Shown: in pieces, positions 9,828-18,984 of the stretch
How the letters are laid out: each line of letters opens with the position of its first letter
Numbering within the stretch: the stretch's first letter is position 1
DNA from: Pseudoips prasinana
Lineage: Eukaryota > Arthropoda > Insecta > Lepidoptera > Nolidae
Direction of reading: 5' to 3'
DNA: 64,000 nt
Assembly: GCA_951640165.1 (NCBI GenBank)
Contig: OX621255.1
Span: 31,160,001-31,224,000 of the forward strand
Notes under the pieces: model-generated
Seen by the model: the letters and a program-made list of their open reading frames with translations, nothing else
Database searches by the model: none
Told to the model about the DNA's origin: nothing
Program-made: the position numbers and the translations under genes

Positions 9828-10620
9828 GGGGACGCACGCGAAACCAGTCTGATACCTTTACACGCGGCGGCCACGAAGTCGGTGAGCTGAGTCGTTCATA
9901 AATACTCTCGGGGCAACCTATTACAAATGCTGCATGTTTGTCCGTTTTGATATCCCGTTTTTCGACTATGTATTCGTCACATGGTTGGATTTTTTTAAAA
10001 TAGTTAATTACATTTTGAGTTGTGGTTTCCGGAGTAAATGACCACGCCTGAATATATTTCATACGCTCCACCGTTTTTAGTTCGTCATCTACTTTTCCTG
10101 CACCAGTTACTATTTGGCGTGATCTACGTTTGCGATTGATTGTTTTCCAACCCTCACGATCATTAATGTTTAACAAAATCTCTGAGTCGCTAATTTTGTT
10201 GGTTGCGCGCTCCGTTGATTTAGTGGCCACACCGGCCAATTCTGTTTCTTGAGTTAGTTCGCTTGTCGAAACGTTATTATTAGTAACTGATTTCGTTCGG
10301 CTTACCTCGGGTGTCTTCGATATTTTGTTTGTCACCTGAGACAGTGCAGCGCTTTTATCAGCTGAAACGGTCCCGACTACATTTAGACGTGCTTGACGAA
10401 TTGGTCGCTGGACCGCTGGATGGGTTTGAGCGCTCGTTGATTTGGGGTTTACATTATTACCCTCAATTTTTGAGACCAAATTCTTGATGATATCAACTTG
10501 ATCAATTATTATAGCATTTTGAGTCGTTATTTTAGTTTCCAATGTGTCCACTTTATCACTGAGAACGAGAATCGTCTTTTGTAACTCACGAACACAACTT
10601 TCGAGCGCTTTATATGCCAT
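9796..10620 (-). CDS. LINE ORF1 protein
   Basis: 274 aa starting at an ATG (10,620). Residues ~1-55 form heptad-like coiled coil (ESCVRELQKTILVLSDKVD..LETKI). The middle is Ser/Thr-rich and low in complexity. The conserved C-terminal ~100 residues include YIQAWSFTP, NVINYFKKI, KHAAFVIGCPES and the Trp-rich KVSDWFRVRPR end. No CCHC knuckle is visible. It resembles the 291-aa ORF1 at 55,225-56,100 along its length, so selection or recent descent kept it open. By analogy with other LINE ORF1 proteins it should bind element RNA and form the RNP; that is inferred, not shown. Confidence 0.85.
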   Translation of the reverse strand: MAYKALESCVRELQKTILVLSDKVDTLETKITTQNAIIIDQVDIIKNLVSKIEGNNVNPKSTSAQTHPAVQRPIRQARLNVVGTVSADKSAALSQVTNKISKTPEVSRTKSVTNNNVSTSELTQETELAGVATKSTERATNKISDSEILLNINDREGWKTINRKRRSRQIVTGAGKVDDELKTVERMKYIQAWSFTPETTTQNVINYFKKIQPCDEYIVEKRDIKTDKHAAFVIGCPESIYERLSSPTSWPPRVKVSDWFRVRPRVERGAGASN

Positions 10621-10731
10621 TTTCCGGGCTAAATAAATTAAAAACCGTCAAGAAACTTGCAGTAGGCACTACTTCGCACGAGAGCGAGAGAGAGATAACG
10701 TCTAATTATAACGTCGTATTCCTGTATTTAT

Positions 10732-10865
10732 TATTGAGGGAGTTATGGGAAATGATATGTAAATTGCCATTATGCGATGGCGGCCATCTTGGTTCTGAAA
10801 TTTATCGTAGTGCATAGTGTTTTACTAGTCCAGCCTTTTCATTTGATATCCATATTAAGGGAGTT
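10732..10865 (+). repeat. ~117-bp tandem repeat, middle block
   Basis: The array resumes after the LINE with TTGAGGGAGTTATGGG... GCGATGGCGGCCATCTTGG and a further partial unit ending ATTAAGGGAGTT, where the RTE-like insertion begins. Confidence 0.8.
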
Positions 10866-11131
10866 GTTGCTGTTGTCTGCTGTGTGGTGACGGCGACAAA
10901 TATCAGAATCAGAATATCATCACCCCATCTCATCCCGTGGGGGGCGTAGAAGTCGACCCGAGGGAATATCTACCAGAGGAAGGGCAGCAGCTTCCTTCTG
11001 ATTACTATGACCATCTTACTGCGATCGCCAACCCGCCTGCCAAGCGTGGCGATTATGGCATATCCCCCCAAGACGATTCTTGAGGGAGGCTTGTCCAGCA
11101 GTGGACTTATTTAGCTGTAATGATGATGATG
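10866..11131 (+). mobile_element. RTE-like LINE tail, 266 bp, with 12-bp TSD
   Basis: Inserted in the tandem repeat and flanked by ATTAAGGGAGTT on both sides (10,854-10,865 and 11,132-11,143). It contains CCCCATCTCATCCCGTGGGG and GTCCAGCAGTGGACTTA, and ends in (ATG)n. The GTCCAGCAGTGGAC..(ATG)n ending is the same as in the RTE ORF ends at 19,440 and 35,610. Confidence 0.75.
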
Positions 11132-11215
11132 ATTAAGGGAGTTATTGGAAATGAAATGTAAATTGCCATGATGCGATGGCGGCCATCTTGGATTTGAAAT
11201 TTAGAAGGAGAAGAA
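11132..11215 (+). repeat. ~117-bp tandem repeat, right block
   Basis: The array continues with ATTAAGGGAGTTATTGG... GCGATGGCGGCCATCTTGG and decays at AAATTTAGAAGGAG. Confidence 0.75.
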
Positions 11216-11350
11216 GGAGAATATATATAATCTATATATATAAAAGAAAGTCGTGTTAGTTACACCACTTATAACAGAAGAACGGGTGGAGCAATTTCAA
11301 TTATTTTTGTGTTTTTGGATTTATCTTCGTCGGGAATAGGATATGCGATA
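11216..11350 (+). repeat. Interspersed repeat, TATATATATAAAAGAAAGTC start
   Basis: Contains AAAGAAAGTCGTGTTAGTTACA and GAACGGGTGGAGCAATTT. This is a layout common in insect short interspersed (possibly Helitron-type) repeats; the class is uncertain. Confidence 0.35.
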
Positions 11351-11627
11351 ATAAGTAATAAAATATGGTAATATAATTACTAAAATAAAATATCCTATAC
11401 ATAGAAAGTAATTACATCGAAATGAAATAAAAACTGTCAAGATTGACAATACAGAACCTACAGTGGGACAAGGATCTTTATGAACGTGACTGACATTTGT
11501 GGGAGGGCGACACTATGACAGCAAGGGTTGCTTTTAAGAAAATTTCCCTAATATTATGGGAAAATTTAACAATGGCAATTGACTGTATCCATTGTATTTT
11601 GTATCAATTGTATTATATAACTTTGAA

Positions 11628-11745
11628 GGGCCAGTTGGCTTAGTTGTTTTTTTTTATTCCCACTCAGGACAGATATTTGTGTGCATTAACAAGTCTGTTT
11701 GTCCCAGGTCTAGGTGTTTGGGTAAGTATTTACAAAAGATTTCTG
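11628..11745 (+). mobile_element. SINE family A, B-box region deleted
   Basis: GGGCCAGTTGGCTTAGTTG (A-box part) runs through a T-run into CCACTCAGGACAGATATTTGTG. The trait-bearing GGTCGTGGGTTCGATT stretch is missing. The body GTCTGTTTGTCCCAGGTCTAGGTG follows. Confidence 0.6.
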
Positions 11746-11882
11746 ATACAGACAGTGTAGACAAACGGACCGATTTTGGTTATTTTTATAGCGTTTCAGT
11801 GCGAGCGGGACCCTGAATAATTTTATAGTAGTGAGGTAACGTTTGTGAGTTTGTGACGTTGTAAGGGGTAATCTCTGGATGG

Positions 11883-12735
11883 TCTCGGACCCGTTCGCCC
11901 CTTATTTTACGCCCCTTTGCTTAAAAACACCCGTTCGCCCCCTATCAGAATACCTATTCGCCCCTTGACGCGGGGCGAATTATTTTTCAATATTTTTGAA
12001 GCACCTGTACGCCCCTTGTGATATTTAGATTAAAAACAGTACAGTCAGTACATAAAATCAAAAAATAAACCAAAAACTCTACTTTGATAAAACTGAACCA
12101 AATACAGAACTAAACCTGTAACCGTTTTTAAAATATTACCCTTTTCTTCATGTAATAATGATAAACGATTATTCTTCATTCTATCAGATCTGAGGAGACT
12201 TTGGTTTCTATTGCTACCTGAGGTAACAACTTGGGGAAATATCATAGAAGAGCGCATATTTCGAAATTCTGTCATGGAAAAATGTATTCTAAGGTGTTAT
12301 TTGTTCTGTCTGTGATTATTTATGCCACAAATTTTAATTATAAATACTCTTAACTATTTTAAATAAGACTAAATAAAAGCAATAATTATTTTTATTAAAA
12401 ATAATTTTAATCGTAGTTTTGTAGACCACGTTGTGACTTTTATATTGTAATTTATATTTAGATATGTTAATCTATTTTACGCTCGAATGTGATATGCTTG
12501 AATTACTCAAATACGTCCTTGTTTTATCAATTTGATATAAAATAAAACATATTTCATTTTCAAATTTGTTTTATTGTGCCTGTATTTCAATTAATTTAGC
12601 CTGACCAGTTTCTTGACAACTGTACTTTTATTTATTTGCTAATAAGGGGCGAAAACGCACACTTAATATTTCAAGTGGCGTACGGGTTCATTTATGGCAT
12701 GAGGGGCGAAACTTACGGGACGAACGGGTCCGAGA
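11883..12735. mobile_element. 853-bp inverted-repeat element with CGCCCC motifs
   Basis: The ends are inverted copies of TCTCGGACCCGTTCG (15/15), with looser similarity to about 34 bp. Just inside each end sit repeated (T/A)(T/A)CGCCCCTT-type motifs: five on the left within ~140 bp and four in inverted orientation on the right within ~90 bp. The core is AT-rich, and a 76-codon minus frame inside shows no transposase signature. This looks like a non-autonomous DNA transposon whose subterminal repeats could be transposase-binding sites. No clear target-site duplication is visible, so the family is unassigned. Confidence 0.6.
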
Positions 12736-12954
12736 TTCTCTTGATCTACTAAACTGATTTTCAAAATTATTTTACCAATAGAAAGCTACGTTATTGTTAA
12801 GTGTCATAGGCATTGAAAAAAAAATATCCCGAACGTTTAACCCGTAGTATTACGCGGGTCAAACGGGCAGGGACAAAAATATTTATAACGCGGAACGAAG
12901 TCCGCGGGCACTGCTCGTAGAATAATAAATATGAGTATCAATTTCATTAGATAC

Positions 12955-13140
12955 TTATATTTAAGGAGTAGTGTAGAATTGTTATCCGCCATTTTGTGGC
13001 GGCGGCCATCTTGGATCGATGTTCATCAAACATAGCTAAGAACACTTAATACCAATATCAAAATCAGTTCATCCGTCTGAGCGCTACGATGCAGATAGGC
13101 ACACAAACCCAGACCGGCAGACATCGATGTCAAACTTATG
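12955..13140 (+). repeat. Repeat with GGCGGCGGCCATCTTGGAT motif
   Basis: Contains CCGCCATTTTGTGGCGGCGG (self-complementary), GGCCATCTTGGAT, TCATCCGTCTGAGCGCTACG and GACCGGCAGACA. It shares the GGCGGCCATCTTGGAT core with the 117-bp tandem repeat at 6.4-11.2 kb. Confidence 0.45.
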
Positions 13141-13397
13141 AAACCCGTCATTTTGCGTCGAGAGTTAAAAATTATTCACTAGATGGAAATAAAAGAAAAA
13201 TAGTTTTCGTTTTGTTCGGCAACCGTGTTCCTAGCAAAGAAGAATATTTAATATTCTCTCTCGATTTTATCTAATCTAATATGTATACCTAAAATTCCTG
13301 AATAAATTGTTTTAACGCAGAATATATAGGATTTATTTCAGTTAATGTGACCGAAAAATAAGCTATTCAGAGTTTAATTAAATAAATTAATATCTTA

Positions 13398-13795
13398 GAA
13401 CAAGTTACACATCTCAAAGAAACAATAATATGAGGAGATTTGAAGTGCCCACTTGTGATAATTATTATGGTCGAAGGTGTAGATCTTTTTTAGTTCCAAC
13501 CATTTTCAATAGCCTCCCAGTCGACATAAACAATGGTATCACAAAGATCTCTCTTAAAAAGAAAAAAAACCCTATGCATTTATATAATATCTTCTGTAAA
13601 AACCTCACCGTAGGGAATATTAGAATATTTAATTATATAGATAGAAAATAATATTGTTTAATAGTTATCTAAGTAGAGTGGAAAAGTGACACTTAAAATC
13701 TAAACTTAAAAAAATGTTGATAAAGGAGCTTGGCAAAGGTAAAAATGGATTGTAACATATTTTTTCTCAGAATAAACGCTTTTTCATTTTCATTT
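13398..13795 (+). pseudogene. Jockey/CR1-type RT C-terminus and 3' UTR
   Basis: The frame at 13,398-13,651 reads MRRFEVPTCDNYYGRRCRS, then FLVPTIFNSLPVDINN and LHLYNI-like ending. This is the typical tail of a LINE ORF2 (arrayed basic residues, then a W/FNSLP motif). A poly(A)-like 3' UTR with AATAAACG follows to about 13,795. The 5' part is absent. Confidence 0.5.
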
Positions 13796-14329
13796 AAATT
13801 TTTTTCATTTGACGAGCGTCTTTATATGTTTCAGACGTAATGTCCCAAAGGCATGGCAAATCTCTAGAGAGATCGTTTAAAATATTATTATTATCGCATT
13901 CGCGGCTCTTGCGTTTGCGGAAAACATTTAACACTAGTGCGCACCCGCTGCCTGCCGTAGCGCATTTGTTGGTTGTAATCTGCTGACCACACGGTTGGTA
14001 TCCACGTCCTCCAACCCCGGTTGGGAACACGCGCCCACAACCAAGGACGTTGTAGGTAAAACCAAAATTTGGTTTACAACTGCAATCTAGATGGATGGCA
14101 ACAACCAGGGTGACGTTGGGACGTTGGTTGTCAACCGTCTAGAACAGGCTTAAATTACATCGCTTTTGTTTGTGAATTACTATTATAATATCTTATTGTA
14201 TTTTTTCATACAATCCGTGTACCTAAATATCTATATGTACGTAGAAATAATTACTAATTGATTAATCTATACATATAATAAAATCGTAGGAAAGTCAAAA
14301 CTGTACATTGAATATTATTTTTTAAAGGA
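13796..14329. other. No gene seen
   Basis: A 78-codon minus frame has no domain. Two stretches resembling each other (AACCAAGGACGTTGTAGG and ACCAGGGTGACGTTGGGACG) are the only structure. Confidence 0.4.
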
Positions 14330-14607
14330 TACTTGGGGCGTGATCTGTTATCGATATCGAAGCCAAAAATATGGTTTTTAGATTTTTGTCTGTGTGTCTG
14401 TTTGTCTGTATGTATGTCCGGGCTAAACTCAAAAAGTACTGCATGGATAACTTATAGTACTACATAGATAACTTCAAATTTTGCATGAATATTATTAGGA
14501 GGTCGGATCAACATATGGGCTACATATTATCACGCTATTACCTACGGGGGAGGAGCTATGATAATATATGAAATTTTACGCGGGTAAAACACAGGCACAG
14601 CTAGTTA
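14330..14607 (+). mobile_element. Decayed copy of the CACAGCTAGT-ended repeat
   Basis: Contains CTGTGTGTCTGTTTGTCTG and CATATGGGCTACATATTA, and ends TTTACGCGGGTAAAACACAGGCACAGCTAGTT, parallel to 2,222-2,407. Confidence 0.5.
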
Positions 14608-14609
14608 AT

Positions 14610-14700
14610 TATATATCACTACAAACATATTCTGATTATTTACAAGCGCTTTTTTAAAGTCTACGTGAATAAAAACCTTTTTTATTTTATTTATTTTATA
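14610..14700 (+). mobile_element. LINE family X 3' tail
   Basis: Ends TTACAAGCGCTTTTTTAAAG TCTACGTGAATAAAAACC then (ATTT)n. Same 3' terminus as the RT-bearing copy ending at 47,880 and the copies at 28,350, 30,885, 37,446 and 42,225. Confidence 0.75.
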
Positions 14701-14727
14701 TCAATATAAAGGCTAACCGTATCATCT

Positions 14728-14930
14728 TCAGAATCAGAATAGTTTATTTGTAAAACATAGGTGTAGAACATATGCATTAATCATACATGTCAAGGTCTTA
14801 AGTAATATTTGTTACGCTATGTTTTGTCATTGCTGACATACAAATACAATCAAATACATAAAATTTTCTGACCGTACTTATACCAATATACCTACAAGTG
14901 AATTATACCTTATACCAGCTAATCATACAA
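14728..14930 (-). mobile_element. LINE 3' end, minus
   Basis: Plus strand CAGAATCAGAATAGTTTATTTG is the reverse complement of a CAAATAAACTATTCTG-type LINE terminus with a short repeated tail. The inner boundary is not visible. Confidence 0.4.
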
Positions 14931-15325
14931 AATATCTTCCGTTAACACTATTGATCCAATTCTGAATTCAATATAGGTAATTAAATCGAAAAGAGTCTAG
15001 ACACAGATGTTAACACGTAGTTCGGTGCTATATCCATAAAGAATTAGCAAGAAAACTCATTTAAATTCAAATAGAGGGATCGGGAAACTCAATTCTATTG
15101 TGAAAAGCCGCACTCAACGAAGGTGGCTCTGTTCCAAGAGATAGTGATAAAATGTTTTCAAGAAAGACACAATATCTAATTGAAAACAAAAATGTCTCGA
15201 TCTGAGGGGAATTTTATGGCATACTTTAACAAATACTAAGTGTTTTCCGTAGCATAACTACACGCATTGCCGAACCTGTATTCCTCCGCGATGATCTTTG
15301 TGACCTTACTCACGCACTTGACCAC

Positions 15326-15465
15326 ATCATCATCATCATCACCATGTTCATATCAGCCGAAAGACTTTTGCGCTAACCGTTTCCAGTGGCTTCCAGTAAT
15401 CCTCGTAGCATCATCGGTCCATGTTGTAGGGAGTCTGCCTTCGCTGCGTCTTCCACAACGTTAAA
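15326..15465 (-). mobile_element. RTE-like LINE tail
   Basis: Begins with (CATCAT)n on the plus strand, then ATATCAGCCGAAAGAC and CGTAGCATCATCGGTCCATGTTG, the reverse complement of an RTE ORF end (TGGACCGATGATG.. SAEDVH-type). Confidence 0.5.
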
Positions 15466-15548
15466 ATAAATATTACTATCAATATACCTTGAGTGTATTC
15501 TGTAAAGTGCATGTACTTTCCATGTCAAGCAACTCATATAATATATAG

Positions 15549-15940
15549 CAATTCTTCAGTGGAATGCATTACCTCTCGAAATCAGGATGGCCAAGAGTCG
15601 CATCTCATTTAAAAGAAAAGTTCGTGAGCATTTACTTCGCAAATTGTTAGCAGAAACCCCCCAGTTATAAATTAAATATATGTTTCATGATCGGATTTTA
15701 TAGTATAGTATCATATAGTATAGTATTGTATAATATAGTATTTATAGTATTGTATAGTATTGTATAGTATAGTATTGTGTTTGTTTACTTTCTTACTGTT
15801 TGATACCTAATTGTATGACCCGTGCACCTACCATGCTATCTCTGCACCACCCTAAGGTTGACTGGCAGAAAATGCCTTGGGCATTAAGTCCGCCTTTGTA
15901 CTATTTAATGTGTATAAAGTTATAAATAAATAAATATATA
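15549..15940 (+). pseudogene. LINE RT C-terminus with 3' UTR
   Basis: The frame at 15,549-15,670 reads ILQWNALPLEIRMAKSRIS, then FKRKVREHLLRKLLAETPQL and a stop. This WNALP..F+KR..HLL pattern is a LINE ORF2 end. The 3' UTR carries a (TATAG)n run at about 15,705-15,775 and ends AATAAATAAATA near 15,935. The upstream RT is missing. Confidence 0.6.
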
Positions 15941-15977
15941 CAGCAAATAAACACGTTTACACGCGTTTTTAAATTAA

Positions 15978-16130
15978 ATGATTATTATCATCATCCTCAT
16001 AGCAGGCGAAGGATATCCACTGCTGGATACCCAAGGATTACGGCAAAGGCTGGTCTTACGTTGCCTGCATCAAGCATTTTCCTGCAACCCTTGTCGTAGG
16101 TCTTTAGGGCGTGCCCACGCCGTTTGTCAG
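15978..16130 (-). mobile_element. RTE-like LINE tail
   Basis: Plus strand ATCATCATCCTCATAGCAGG, CACTGCTGGATACCCAAGG and TACGTTGCCTGCATCAAGC, the reverse complement of an RTE ORF C-terminus and (ATG)n tail. Confidence 0.5.
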
Positions 16131-16152
16131 TTAAGAACCTTTTTGCCCCAGG

Positions 16153-16288
16153 ACAGACGCCAGCACATCAAGCTACCCCAATCTGTCAAATTTCCCCAAT
16201 TGAATGTGAAACTTATGCTTTTGTAATAAAGTTGAAAATCTATATAAGAAATTTGACAGATTGGGGTAGGTGGAGGTGCTGGCGTCTG
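16153..16288. mobile_element. TA-flanked MITE, copy 1 (136 bp)
   Basis: Terminal inverted repeats begin CAGACGCCAGCACATC and continue through AAGCTACCCCAATCTGTCAA with few mismatches. The loop is the AT-rich core. A second copy is at 36,172-36,306. The right flank is TA and the left is GA (degraded). TA target and short size suggest a Tc1/mariner-type MITE; this is inferred. Confidence 0.8.
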
Positions 16289-16292
16289 TACG

Positions 16293-16597
16293 GATAGAAT
16301 AGAATAGAATACATTGGAATAGAATAGAATAGAATAGAACAGAACAGAACAGAACAGAACAGAACAGAACAGCACAGAACAGAACAGAACAGAACAGAAC
16401 AGAACAGAACAGAACAGAACAGAACAGAACAGACCAGAACAGAACAGACCAGACCAGACCAGACCAGACCAGACCAGACCAGACCAGACCAGACCAGACC
16501 AGACCAGACCAGAACAGAACAGAACAGACCAGACCAGGCCAGAACAGAACAGAACAGAACAGAACAGAACATAACAGAACAGAATAGAATAGAATAG
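16293..16597. repeat. Pentanucleotide array AGAAT/AGAAC/AGACC
   Basis: About 60 units arranged in blocks AGAAT, AGAAC, AGACC, AGAAC, AGAAT, roughly mirror-symmetric, with single variants (AGCAC, ATAAC, AGGCC). It abuts a LINE 3' terminus on its right (AGTCTTTATTGTACAC). In minus sense the LINE would end ...ATAAAGACTATTCTATTCT, so the array is an expanded LINE tail. Open frames across it are translations of the repeat, not genes. Confidence 0.9.
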
Positions 16598-16700
16598 TCT
16601 TTATTGTACACACTGACAAATTCATAGGACACAAATAACACAATCATGTACACAATGGGCAGTCTTATCGCAACAAAATATTTTTTAATATTTTAAATAG
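16598..16700 (-). mobile_element. LINE 3' end, source of the pentamer array
   Basis: Plus strand GTCTTTATTGTACACACTGAC follows the (AGAAT) units. On the minus strand this is GTGTACAATAAAGAC followed by the tandem TTCTA tail. Confidence 0.55.
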
Positions 16701-17147
16701 TTTCAAAATATTTGAAACGTATTTGATATTTTTTTGTAATTAAGTGTAATATTGACAAAATTAAAAGGTCATGATCAAGAGATCAATCATATTTATTTAT
16801 ATTTTGCTGTTTTTGTACAAGGCACATTGATTAGTTTAATTTTGGAAAACACATTATTATTTTCGTTCAGTTGTAGATATAAAACTTCAGCCTTCTGGGC
16901 ACATTACCATTCGGCGATGCGGAGGAAATTGTCGACACCCAGTAGTAGCCTGGGTCTAGAAGTTAGAAATTGGATATGATGTTCTTTTGTTGCTCTCATA
17001 TCATGATACAATTAACTATGCATGAAAAACAATTCTTCCCACGTTATATATGTCTCATATTGTAAAGTTTCAAAAAGTTCTTTTAAAACTCTAAGTATTT
17101 ACGATATCAACATGCGTGCCACAAGTTTATGTAGTTTACTTCCTTTC
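16701..17147. other. No gene seen
   Basis: AT-rich. One 75-codon frame has no domain. Confidence 0.4.
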
Positions 17148-17353
17148 TTTTTTTTTTAAAGACAACGCCCGCACTACTAAATTTAATGACTGTGCCGCGG
17201 GTTACTTTACAAACATATATTTTACGGACACAAAGTACATCCAGACTCAGAACAACTATTTATGGGTCACACAAATAGTTGTCCTATGCGGGATTCGAAC
17301 CCGGTACACGAAGCGACGAGGCGACTATCTTAGCCGCTACGCCACACGTGCAG
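17148..17353 (-). mobile_element. SINE family B (tRNA-derived)
   Basis: Minus-strand head: CACGTGTGGCGTAGCGGCTA (A-box region), then CCGGGTTCGAATCCC (B box). The body has CAACTATTTGTGTGACCCAT and TTCTGAGTCTGGATGTA, and the end has GTGCGGGCGTTGTCTTTAAA. Other copies are at 33,421-33,745, 34,372-34,530, 36,950-37,158 and 42,958-43,105. Confidence 0.8.
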
Positions 17354-17895
17354 TTGAACTTCCTCGACGATACTTGCAGTTTTATCCATGTATATTAACT
17401 AGCACCGCCCCTAGCGGAAACTTCAATTAACTTAAAAGGTCTGTACTAAAAAAAGTAAGTTACATCGAGTAATTAAACTATATTGAGTCGTGGTAGAGGT
17501 ACTGAAAATCCTAATGAAAATCTCGCCACCATTTAATTGGACACGGTACTGGAACTTTTCCTACATAAAAATATATACAAAGAATCTATACTTAGTATAT
17601 ATTTTTATATAATTCATAATCGACTATAAGTGGTCACAGAATGAACTCTAAGTAAATTCTTAACAAAATGAATCACATTCTTAAACATACTACGAAAAGG
17701 TACAAGATTTTCCCAAAATTGTGTTTACCCCTTTGCAAGTATTATTAAAGAATACTTACAAGAATACTTTATGGACATGCCTGTATTCCCCAGTAGAAGT
17801 TTTTCCACGAGACACTACTTATCATCATCTCAATATAAGTACTGTACGCAAACCTCCGTCACCATGGAAACCAAGCAGCGCGCGCACCCAGTCCC
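17354..17895. other. Region upstream of the candidate host exon
   Basis: No repeat recognised. From about 17,860 the sequence becomes CpG-richer (CAGCGCGCGCACCCAG, CGACACCCCGACACCGAC) than the surrounding AT-rich DNA, as often seen near insect promoters. Confidence 0.35.
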
Positions 17896-18129
17896 TTCGA
17901 CACCCCGACACCGACTGGTCGCGTTGGTTCAACTTTCAAAAATAAACATTCAAAATTCGAAACGCGTTTGGAAATCGAACGATTTTCATTTCTTACGTTG
18001 TGATTTTTTTGTTATTTAACGGTTTTTGTAGTATTTTCACGAGTGTTTTAGATGTGAGTGTTTGTGTAGTGTTATGATAGTGACAGGTGATTGGCGATGG
18101 CTGAGGACGTCAAGTGCGGAGGTGGCACG
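17896..18129 (+). other. Candidate host-gene first exon (5' UTR plus 11 codons)
   Basis: ATG at 18,097 in a strong context (GGCGATGG) opens an 11-codon frame, MAEDVKCGGGT, ending exactly at a consensus splice donor ACG|GTGAGT (GT at 18,130-18,131). Upstream is a CpG-rich, repeat-free leader. An upstream ATG at 18,074 opens a different 19-codon frame that terminates in the donor (TGA at 18,131), so it is either a short uORF or irrelevant. I do not recognise the protein. Downstream exons are not apparent in the window, implying a long intron filled with transposons or an exon beyond 64 kb. The 5' boundary is a guess. Confidence 0.45.
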
Positions 18130-18154
18130 GTGAGTTACTGGCTACAAAGTTGTT

Positions 18155-18486
18155 TTCATTACATAAATGTAACTTAAGCAAGAAGAACACAAAAACATAT
18201 TGGTGAACTCTATATTCCGCACCAGGTTTTTTTAAGAAAACTTTTTTTATACACAAAAGCTTTTTTAAGTTAAGTTTTCTAATAATATAAGCACATTTAT
18301 TAAATTTTTTTTTATTTTTATTCATTACATAAATGTAACTTAAGCAAGAAGAACACAAAAACATATTGGTGAACTCTATATTCCGCACCAGTTTTTGTTT
18401 AAGAAAACTTTTTTTATTCACAAAAGCGTTTTTAAGTTATGTTTTCTAATAATATTACCACATTTATTAAATTTTATTTTATTTTT
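18155..18486. repeat. 166-bp direct tandem duplication
   Basis: The unit starting TTCATTACATAAATGTAACT at 18,155 is repeated from 18,321 with few differences, including AAGCAAGAAGAACACAAAAA and CTCTATATTCCGCACCAG. It lies just after the candidate splice donor. A 103-codon minus frame across it is a product of the duplication. Confidence 0.9.
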
Positions 18487-18984
18487 TATCAAATTGTGTT
18501 GGGTAAATACGTGCCTTTATTGAGAGCTACGTACATTGTAATATTTTTACCCACGTCAGCTGTGTGACATGCTTTGTTGACACATAAATCTCGCCCTATG
18601 AAAAGTGGGGTGAGATTGCGTTTATTACATTATTACTTGTGAAGTAAATGGGCAGAGAATATTGTGAGCTTTTCAGAATAATTATGTTGACAGGTTCGAC
18701 CTAGTGAAGTTTATAGCTATACAAAGTGTAACAACAATGGATGATGTTTAAAGAGTGCAATCTTCATATAAAACTGAACAATATTAAAACTATTTGTGAA
18801 ATGCAAATGCCGTTTTGTTTGGTAAGTTAATATTATTTTTGTGTATTTTGCAAATTGTTGTTCATATTTGTATTCATATTGTTTATTGTGTAAAACTAAT
18901 TTACATACATTTACGTATACAGTCACTTATAACAAAACAATTAAATAGGCATAATTGATTATAAAATCCAGATTTATTTAGATA

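Larger units (their letters stand above)
6606..10731 (-). mobile_element. Full-length LINE (CR1/L2-group-like), copy 1
   Basis: About 4.1 kb with ORF1 and ORF2 on the minus strand. The 3' end is tandem TTTGACTA units (plus strand: GTCAAATA at 6,606-6,630) rather than poly(A). Both edges are fixed because the element interrupts a tandem repeat that continues on either side. Target duplication is 0-2 bp. The same-size relative at 52,087-56,165 has the same ORF layout and a TTTGAAC-repeat tail. ORF2 is frameshifted, so this copy is probably not autonomous. The clade (CR1, L2, Daphne or relatives) cannot be fixed by eye. Confidence 0.85.

Noticed and set aside
16127..16653. Overlapping 82-156 codon frames reading CSVLF and WSGLV repeats
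   Set aside because: Pure translation of the pentanucleotide array; no domain or start context.
17280..17350. tRNA gene with GGTTCGAATCC
   Set aside because: Head of SINE B, with at least five copies carrying the same body.
18110..18421. 103-codon minus frame with an internal repeat
   Set aside because: The repeat is the 166-bp DNA duplication read in a chance frame.
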